Shown here piece by piece: positions 58,548 to 64,000 of a DNA stretch of 64,000 bases. The notes under the pieces were generated by a model. It was not told the origin of the DNA, did not search any database, and worked only from the letters and a program-made list of their open reading frames with translations. Both the position numbers and the translations under genes were made by a program. How positions within the stretch are numbered: the first letter of the stretch is position 1; every line of letters starts with the position of its first letter. The stretch comes from Chitinophagales bacterium (GTDB taxonomy: Bacteria > Bacteroidota > Bacteroidia > Chitinophagales > Chitinophagaceae): NCBI GenBank assembly GCA_017303455.1, contig JAFLBM010000007.1, positions 1-64,000 of the forward strand, in the 5' to 3' direction.

Positions 58548-58566
58548 CCTGTGCAACTTGCACAGG
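58548..58566. promoter_or_regulatory. Perfect 9-bp palindrome between the TonB-like and DMT genes
   Basis: CCTGTGCAA (58548-58556) and TTGCACAGG (58558-58566) flank a single C. The near-continuous palindrome suggests a dimeric repressor operator; as RNA it forms only a 6-bp hairpin with no T-run, so terminator function is unlikely. Confidence 0.4.
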
Positions 58567-58604
58567 TGACGATATATGAAATGTTAAGATTACTGTTAAA
58601 GGAC

Positions 58605-59504
58605 CTATTTCCGGTAATTAGCAATGATAAGTCCGCTAATGACCAGTGCGAAACTTACGATATGTATCCAACTGATCGTTTCGTGTAAGATGAGCACTGC
58701 TTCGAGGCTGCTGAATACGGGTATCAGATTACCGAATAAAGCAGTGCGGCCTGCACCCAGTTTACTGATGGCCCTGTTCCAGACCAGGAAACAAATGACG
58801 GAGGCACCGATACCCAGGTAGAGTATGACGGCCATATTGGTTAAACTAATGGCAAAGCCACCTTCGTTACGATATTCCTGCATATAAAAGGGTACCAGGA
58901 CCAAAGTGCCGAGACTGAATACCACGAAAAGAAAACTAACCGGGTGAACTGCCGCTGGTTTCTTTTTGACCAGGGTATTATAAACTGAGAATGAAAATGC
59001 CGCCGCCAGTACCCAGAGATCGCCTTTTGAAAATGATAAGCTCAGTAAGTTTTCCAAATGCCCCTTGCTAAGTAATAACAGGATACCGGTGATACAAACA
59101 AACATTCCTGCAATTTTATAAGCACCGATCTGTTCTTTCAAAAATATGTGGGCAAGAATTACTGAAATGATAGGAGAGGAGGTAGTGCCGATCAGCGCCA
59201 GGTTAATGGCTTCGGAATAATGCCCGCCGATATATACAAACGTATTGAACATACTGACACCTGTGGCCCCTGTGGCTAAGAAATATGGCAGGTTTTTTTT
59301 GATTGTGCCGGATTCTGTTCGCAGGTATTTCCAGGCAAACGGAAGAATGATGATGGAAGCCGTGAGCCAGCGGTAAAAAGAAAGGGTAACAGGTGGTATA
59401 TCCTTAATGATCTTCCGGGCCACAATAAAATTACCCGACCAGATAAATGTGGCCAGTACAGCAAGGCCTATCCCGGAGTATATATTTTTTGAAGAGGTCT
59501 GCAT
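58605..59504 (-). CDS. DMT-superfamily (EamA) transporter
   Basis: A 299-residue protein with ten predicted helices in two EamA repeats of five. The N-terminal ATFIWSGNFIVARKI and the mid-protein SFSKGDLWVLAAAFSFSVYN open the two halves. Each half ends in an EamA-type last helix, including LIPVFSSLEAVLILHETIS. The family exports amino acids, nucleosides or other small metabolites. No regulator is adjacent, so the substrate is open. It is downstream of the radical SAM gene on the same strand. Confidence 0.9.
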   Translation of the reverse strand: MQTSSKNIYSGIGLAVLATFIWSGNFIVARKIIKDIPPVTLSFYRWLTASIIILPFAWKYLRTESGTIKKNLPYFLATGATGVSMFNTFVYIGGHYSEAINLALIGTTSSPIISVILAHIFLKEQIGAYKIAGMFVCITGILLLLSKGHLENLLSLSFSKGDLWVLAAAFSFSVYNTLVKKKPAAVHPVSFLFVVFSLGTLVLVPFYMQEYRNEGGFAISLTNMAVILYLGIGASVICFLVWNRAISKLGAGRTALFGNLIPVFSSLEAVLILHETISWIHIVSFALVISGLIIANYRK

Positions 59505-59526
59505 TGTTTAAGCAGTGTGAGAAAGT

Positions 59527-59700
59527 TTACTTCCTGGTATTAAAAAAGATCATTGAGATTCCACCAATAAGAAATACAAGGTTGGATGTTAGATTTTTTT
59601 TTAAGGCTGAAGGGTTGTCTATGAGGTCAGCGACAGCAATTAGTAGCAGCAAAACTCCTACACTTGCAAAAAGGGCCTTTCTCGTATTCCTTGCACTCAA
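59527..59700 (-). CDS. Possible 57-residue two-helix membrane protein (TTG start)
   Basis: In the gap between the radical SAM and DMT genes, a frame from a TTG at 59700 to TAA at 59527 encodes a basic start, a hydrophobic helix (ALFASVGVLLLLIAVADLI), a polar turn and a second helix (LVFLIGGISMIFF) ending NTRK. Both helices and the positive ends are what a real small membrane protein would show. No ATG start exists in frame, which lowers confidence. Confidence 0.4.
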   Translation of the reverse strand: MSARNTRKALFASVGVLLLLIAVADLIDNPSALKKNLTSNLVFLIGGISMIFFNTRK

Positions 59701-59711
59701 GTTGTAATATT

Positions 59712-61010
59712 TTAATGGGCAAAATCCATTTCAAACTCACCTTTAATACGTTCTATCGGCGGATTGAAATAGCCATATTTCAGGTTCGGGAATTCCTCCC
59801 TGATCAGTTGCTGCAGCTGCCTTACTCCCATGCATTCACCGGTATCAGTTACGCCGATCTTGCCGAGGTACCAATCAGGATCAATATTAAAATTCCGCCA
59901 CTGGATCATTTTCAAGCCCGTTGTTTTGATCAGTTGGCGCAGGGCTTCATATTCAGCAACACTGTCCGTCATCCCCGGGAATACGAAATAGTTGATAGAT
60001 GTCCAGCCGCCGAATGAGTTGACCACTTTCAGGCTTTCAACAATATCATCAAAGTCGTAATTATTCGGCCGGTAATACGGCATGTAGATTTCTCTCCTGG
60101 CTGAGTTGGTACTCACCCGGATCGAATCAAGCCCTGCTTCGCACAAGGCTTTTACCGCATCGGGTTTGGAACCATTCGTGTTAATATTGATACTGCCTTT
60201 GGAAGTATGTTTCCTGATTTCAATGATCGCATCCCGGATCGTCTCCCACATTAACAGGGGTTCGCCTTCACAACCTTGCCCGAAACTGATGATCGGGAAA
60301 GGAGCCGTCTCTAAATGCGGTACGGTGAATTCAACGATCTCTTCCGGCGTTGGTTTAAAAGTTAACCGGTCCTGCGTGGATACAATGGGTTCTTCATCGG
60401 GTTGTAAGGAAATACATCCTACACAATTGGCATTACAGGCAGGTGATGCAGGAACAGGGCATTCCCATCTGCCCAAGGCAAAATTTCGTGCAGCGGGGCA
60501 GGTATAGGTCAGTGCACAGTTGTTCATGAGATGGGATACTAACCTGTTGTGCGGGTAATGCTTCAGCAATTCTTTTGCCCCTGCAGCTACTTTTTGCTGA
60601 TCATATCCTTCACAATCCTGTCTGATATCAGCTTCAATTCTTGTGGCAGGCACATAGAATTTTTCTTCATACCATCCTGCAGCTGTGTAGCAAAACAAGG
60701 GAAGGGTGGGAGCATCGGGTGCAGTTTCGTAAGCCGCTAAATAAAAACCGGTATGTGCGGGTGGTATAAAAGCAGCTACGGCCCAGCCTTTTTCACAAAG
60801 CCGCATATCACCTGTTTCCACATCAATGCCGATACCACGTCTTCCGGGCAACTCATATAAAGAACCCCCGTCCGGCAATTCGATCCATTCTTCTTCGGGA
60901 ACAGGCAGGGCATCCCAGCCGCTGCGGCCGGCCACATACAAAGAAGTGTCTTCAAAAATATTACCCTTCCCGTCGGAATAAAGGATATATGGTGATTGTG
61001 GTAAACTCAT
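59712..61010 (-). CDS. Radical SAM protein of unknown reaction
   Basis: A 432-residue protein. The first 175 residues are a separate beta-rich domain. The radical SAM cluster motif is CNANCVGC (Cys at about 191, 195 and 198), followed by SFGQGCEGEPLLMWETI and the SININTNGSKPDAV strand typical of the barrel. The C-terminal part resembles MoaA/PqqE-like SPASM-free enzymes. It overlaps the upstream membrane-protein gene by 4 bp, and that gene follows the agmatinase-family gene by 2 bp: one operon. The reaction is unknown. Other Cys residues (YTCPAARNF and nearby) could hold a second cluster. Confidence 0.85.
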   Translation of the reverse strand: MSLPQSPYILYSDGKGNIFEDTSLYVAGRSGWDALPVPEEEWIELPDGGSLYELPGRRGIGIDVETGDMRLCEKGWAVAAFIPPAHTGFYLAAYETAPDAPTLPLFCYTAAGWYEEKFYVPATRIEADIRQDCEGYDQQKVAAGAKELLKHYPHNRLVSHLMNNCALTYTCPAARNFALGRWECPVPASPACNANCVGCISLQPDEEPIVSTQDRLTFKPTPEEIVEFTVPHLETAPFPIISFGQGCEGEPLLMWETIRDAIIEIRKHTSKGSININTNGSKPDAVKALCEAGLDSIRVSTNSARREIYMPYYRPNNYDFDDIVESLKVVNSFGGWTSINYFVFPGMTDSVAEYEALRQLIKTTGLKMIQWRNFNIDPDWYLGKIGVTDTGECMGVRQLQQLIREEFPNLKYGYFNPPIERIKGEFEMDFAH

Positions 61011-61558
61011 TTATTTAATTGTGCCCTGCAAAAGTCGTTAAAATATTTTTCATCAATATCCCAGTCCGAAGTCAGGATGGCATGCTGGAAAAGTTTGTTG
61101 TTTTTGAAATCAATGGTCAGCAGGCCGTCTTTCAATACAATATTGTTTAATTCGGGCCATTCAATTTTTTGAGTGGTGAAGCCAGGGTATTGAATATAGT
61201 TCTTATTGATTTTTACCAATAATTTTCTGTGAGCAAGGTAATCCAATAAGGCAAGTGCCAGCATCAGTAATGAAAGCCACCAGAATGTTGTTCTTGCCCA
61301 GGCAATAGCACACCAGATATAAATAGACCGTGCCCAGTTGTCATTCGTGAATTTTTTCATGAATCCCTCTACTGCGGAGAAGAAGAATTGAAATCCTATG
61401 CATGCCAGTACAAAAGCCGGCCATATCTTCTCTTTACCTGAAACCGCATTGAACAAGATATAAAACATGCCTGCAGCATTGCCCAGTAATACAAAGAATC
61501 GTATCAGCCGGTAAGATCTTACTTTCCCGTTTTTCAAAAGCAGTTCAAATTGCGGCAT
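61007..61558 (-). CDS. Membrane protein of unknown function in the radical SAM operon
   Basis: A 183-residue protein with about three or four transmembrane helices (near 18-36, 45-65, 80-108) followed by a soluble PH-like C-terminal part (LLVKINKNYIQYPGFTTQKIEWPELNNIVLKDGLLTIDF). It overlaps the radical SAM start by 4 bp and is 2 bp from the agmatinase-family stop. I know no family. The coupling implies a shared function with its neighbours. Confidence 0.6.
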   Translation of the reverse strand: MPQFELLLKNGKVRSYRLIRFFVLLGNAAGMFYILFNAVSGKEKIWPAFVLACIGFQFFFSAVEGFMKKFTNDNWARSIYIWCAIAWARTTFWWLSLLMLALALLDYLAHRKLLVKINKNYIQYPGFTTQKIEWPELNNIVLKDGLLTIDFKNNKLFQHAILTSDWDIDEKYFNDFCRAQLNK

Positions 61559-61560
61559 AC

Positions 61561-62604
61561 TCAGCTATTACTTGCGATCAGTAAATTACACAATTTGAAC
61601 AGCATCCTTGCTCCCACATTCGCATTCCAGTCGCTATCGCTAACACCCACTTCGCAAAGATCAAAACCAATGATCTTGCGGCCGCTTTCAATTACTTTCC
61701 GGAAAATATAGAATACTTCGGCTGTTTCAAATCCCCCCGGAACCGGCGTTCCTGTATGCGGGCACAGTTTCCGGTCCAGTCCGTCAATATCAAAGCTGAT
61801 ATACACTTTCTCCGGTAATTTGCTTACGATCTCTTCAGCAATTTGTTTCCAGGTCTCTCCCTCAAACTGGCGGTTCTTGATCTCTTTGTCAAAATAAGTC
61901 ACCACCCTGTAATTGCTGTTCTGTATATATTCCCATTCTGTCGGCGCATAATCTCTCACACCTACCTGTACCAGTTTCTTTATTTCCGGAATTTCATTCA
62001 GCGCATTGTACATAATGCTGGCATGCGAATAGTTGAATCCTTCGTAAGCTTCCCGCAGGTCGCAATGCGCATCAATTTGCAGGATGCCAAAGTCGCTGTG
62101 TTTTTCAGCGATGGCTTTAAAATAACCCAGGGGTGTGCTGTGATCGCCACCCAGTATGCCCACCAATTTACCCCTGTCCAACAGCGCTTTCGTTTGCTCA
62201 TAGATCCATCCATTCAGGTACACCCCGCCTTCGTTTACTTCTTTCATGGTTTTACACATGAACTGGTTGGCAGCCACTTCCTGGCCTTGTGCTATATAAT
62301 CAATATAGAGTTCGGCTTCTTTCCGCAGGTAATCACTTTTCATCAGGATCTTGCGGTCAACCGGGCGCATATAAAAACCCTGTTTCCATCCGTCCGGTAC
62401 TTCAGGGTCAAAAAGATCCACCTGCATGCTGGCTTTGAACATGGCTTCCGGGGCACGGGCGGTGCCGGATCCATAGCTGACCGTTACCTCCCAGGGAACA
62501 GGTAGAATGACCAGTTTTGCTTCTTCTTCATTGGAAGGAAGGCCAAAAATATTGTTGTTGGGATTACTGACACTGTTGGGGTCGTACGTACTCAGATCAA
62601 ACAT
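61561..62604 (-). CDS. Arginase/agmatinase-family ureohydrolase
   Basis: A 347-residue enzyme. Metal-binding signatures are complete: GGDHSTPLGYF, IDAHCDLREAYEGFNYSHAS and SFDIDGLD with Asp pairs. The family removes urea or formamide from guanidino compounds (arginine, agmatine, guanidinobutyrate, formimidoglutamate). Which one cannot be fixed here. It opens an operon with a membrane protein and a radical SAM protein, an unusual setting that argues against simple arginine catabolism. It is divergent from the TPMT-like gene. Confidence 0.9.
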   Translation of the reverse strand: MFDLSTYDPNSVSNPNNNIFGLPSNEEEAKLVILPVPWEVTVSYGSGTARAPEAMFKASMQVDLFDPEVPDGWKQGFYMRPVDRKILMKSDYLRKEAELYIDYIAQGQEVAANQFMCKTMKEVNEGGVYLNGWIYEQTKALLDRGKLVGILGGDHSTPLGYFKAIAEKHSDFGILQIDAHCDLREAYEGFNYSHASIMYNALNEIPEIKKLVQVGVRDYAPTEWEYIQNSNYRVVTYFDKEIKNRQFEGETWKQIAEEIVSKLPEKVYISFDIDGLDRKLCPHTGTPVPGGFETAEVFYIFRKVIESGRKIIGFDLCEVGVSDSDWNANVGARMLFKLCNLLIASNS

Positions 62605-62703
62605 AACGGGTAATTGAAAAACGGTGCAAGTTAATTGGGATCAGCCGGGTGGCAAAATCATTGTTTGCACCGCAAATCTTTGTTTTTTGGCAGGTAAGGG
62701 CTG

Positions 62704-62711
62704 TATTTTCG
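62704..62711 (+). promoter_or_regulatory. -7-like element 4 nt before the TPMT-like ATG
   Basis: TATTTTCG differs from TAnnTTTG at one position. It is followed by GGCT and the ATG at 62716, the third example of the 4-nt spacing in this window. Confidence 0.4.
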
Positions 62712-62715
62712 GGCT

Positions 62716-63312
62716 ATGAACAGGGATGCGGATTCACCTCTTGATGAACAATTCTGGACCAATCGGTACCTGCAGGGGCAAACCGGCTGGGATATTGGTT
62801 ATCCTTCAGTGCCATTGCAGGAGTATATCAACCAGTTAAGCAATAAAGAGCTCAAAATTCTTATACCGGGTTGCGGTAATGCCTGGGAAGCGGCTTACTT
62901 ACTGGAGAAAGGGTTTAACCATATTACCATTCTTGATATATCCAAAGAACTGGTCAGCAGGTTAAAGAAACACTTTGCCGGGCAGCCTGTCAGGATCATT
63001 CACCAGGATTTCTTTCAACATGATGAGCAGTATGATCTTATCCTTGAGCAAACATTCTTCTGTGCGTTAGATCCGTCGTTAAGACGGGCTTATGTACAGC
63101 ATATGCATTCCTTGTTAAAACCGGGTGGCAAACTGGTTGGTGTTTTATTCAACCGCTCCTTTGAAGGGGGACCACCTTTTGGTGGCAGCAGGGAAGAATA
63201 CGAATTACTTTTTTCATCCCGGTTCAGTATAAAAAAAATGGAGCTGTGTTACAACTCCATTCCACCCCGAAGGGATACTGAATTATTTTTTATCCTGCAG
63301 AAGAACAACTGA
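62716..63312 (+). CDS. SAM-dependent methyltransferase, TPMT (thiopurine methyltransferase) family
   Basis: A 198-residue class I methyltransferase. The start EQFWTNRYLQGQTGWDIGYP is the TPMT-family opening, motif I is LIPGCGNAWEAAYL and the acidic loop ILDISKEL follows. LVGVLFNRSFEGGPPFGGS is the family PPF loop. Members methylate thiols, halides or metalloids (selenium, tellurium). It may begin at or near its transcription start. It ends head-to-head with the desaturase gene, with no gap at all. Confidence 0.88.
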   Translation: MNRDADSPLDEQFWTNRYLQGQTGWDIGYPSVPLQEYINQLSNKELKILIPGCGNAWEAAYLLEKGFNHITILDISKELVSRLKKHFAGQPVRIIHQDFFQHDEQYDLILEQTFFCALDPSLRRAYVQHMHSLLKPGGKLVGVLFNRSFEGGPPFGGSREEYELLFSSRFSIKKMELCYNSIPPRRDTELFFILQKNN

Positions 63313-64000
63313 TCAGCGATGGCTCAGGTGTTTTAAATAAGAAACGTGTGATGCTACGGCCATTCTCATTTTTGGATATTCTATATAAGGAATATTAAAA
63401 TCCGCACAGGCTTTCTTGATGATCTTGCTGATGGCAGGATAGTGCACATGCGAGATCTTCGGGAACAGGTGATGTTCGATCTGGAAATTCAGACCACCCA
63501 CCCACCAGGAGATCAACTTGCTTTTAGTAGCAAAATTGGCAGTTGTTTTCAACTGGTGCACCGCCCACTCATCTTCCATTTTACCGGTTTCAGGATTGGC
63601 AGCAGGGAAATGGGTATGCTCAACAGTGTGTGCTAACTGGAATACAATACTCAGGACAAAGCCCGCAAACAATCCGTAGATCAGGAATCCGATCAGCCAG
63701 GGAGTGAAGCCAAGCAGGTAAATAGGTAAGGCAACAAACAAAAAGGCATGTAATACCTTAAATGACCAGAAGGAAACATGGTCCATCGGGGTCATTTTTT
63801 TCAATGGCATCGGCCCGATCCTTTTCAGGAAATATTTTTTATAATCGGTTACAAACACCCACCAGATATAAAGCAATGAATAGGCTGCCCAAAAATACAG
63901 GTGCTGGTAACGATGGATCTTGTAGAATTTTTGTGTTTCGCAAAGACGCAACAAAGGTCTTGCTTCAATGTCATCATCCACGCCATCAATGTTGGTATAA
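63313..64000 (-). CDS. Acyl-CoA/fatty acid desaturase, 5' end outside window
   Basis: The reading frame continues past the window edge, so the N-terminal half is missing. Visible are the later histidine boxes of a membrane di-iron desaturase: HTVEHTHFP and QIEHHLFPKISHVHY, with two transmembrane segments near the middle. The pattern QxxHH is that of acyl-lipid or front-end (delta-5/delta-6-like) desaturases. It would introduce a double bond into membrane fatty acids. Its stop codon touches that of the TPMT-like gene. Confidence 0.88.
   Translation of the reverse strand, partial: YTNIDGVDDDIEARPLLRLCETQKFYKIHRYQHLYFWAAYSLLYIWWVFVTDYKKYFLKRIGPMPLKKMTPMDHVSFWSFKVLHAFLFVALPIYLLGFTPWLIGFLIYGLFAGFVLSIVFQLAHTVEHTHFPAANPETGKMEDEWAVHQLKTTANFATKSKLISWWVGGLNFQIEHHLFPKISHVHYPAISKIIKKACADFNIPYIEYPKMRMAVASHVSYLKHLSHR

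Overview
The window is bacterial chromosome from the phylum Bacteroidota, most likely the class Chitinophagia (Chitinophagaceae-like). The evidence is a type IX secretion plug protein (DUF5103), a TamL-type lipoprotein of the BamA superfamily, an S8 protease ending in a T9SS sorting domain, a GldL-like small membrane protein, bacillithiol genes, lipoboxes of the form (A/S)C, no Shine-Dalgarno sequences, and many promoters matching the Bacteroidota -7 element TAnnTTTG. The lineage below phylum is inference. No tRNA, rRNA, CRISPR array or prophage was seen, and no gene-free stretch exceeds 300 bp.

Layout. 1-7.7 kb: tamL (3' end outside the window), a SPOUT rRNA methyltransferase, a LolC/E-like permease, the T9SS plug protein, the SRP RNA gene, a transaldolase-like aldolase, a small secreted protein and a MORN-repeat protein. 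7.8-16.7 kb: a large T9SS-exported subtilase, then a carbohydrate group (GHL10 lipoprotein, GH13 alpha-glucosidase lipoprotein, sugar-porter MFS). 16.7-20 kb: an AT-rich island with a stand-alone reverse transcriptase, a folded RNA candidate directly upstream of it, a four-helix membrane protein and an unknown protein. 20-35 kb: a trans-4-hydroxyproline catabolic gene set (epimerase, D-hydroxyproline oxidoreductase, pyrroline-hydroxycarboxylate deaminase, ketoglutarate semialdehyde dehydrogenase), split by about 7 kb that carries an MjaI-like restriction-modification system and a RAYT transposase with its palindromes. 35-46 kb: bshC, two lipoproteins, purE, a complete RND efflux set (TolC, pump, adaptor), purK. 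46-58 kb: a GIY-YIG nuclease bordered by palindromes, hpd, an L,D-transpeptidase/TonB_C fusion, aspartate kinase, fructose bisphosphatase and a string of small housekeeping genes, folC, a TonB-like protein. 58-64 kb: a DMT exporter, a radical SAM/agmatinase-family operon, a TPMT-like methyltransferase and a fatty acid desaturase cut by the window edge.

Main discoveries. (1) A candidate reverse-transcriptase defence-type locus: between the membrane protein and the RT lies a 121-nt segment that begins at a promoter-like element and closes on itself through a 7-bp outer helix and an 11-bp inner helix. (2) Eight short arrays of degenerate 7-bp repeats, each with its own unit but the same strict 7-nt register and often exactly 35 bp long. 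They lie between genes, supply the stop codons of three genes, and in one case add an in-frame peptide to an enzyme. (3) A DNA methyltransferase carrying a C-terminal staphylococcal-nuclease fold that lacks the catalytic residues. (4) Two palindrome-bordered small genes, a RAYT and a GIY-YIG nuclease. (5) Promoter elements exactly 4 nt before the ATG, suggesting leaderless mRNAs, including purK.
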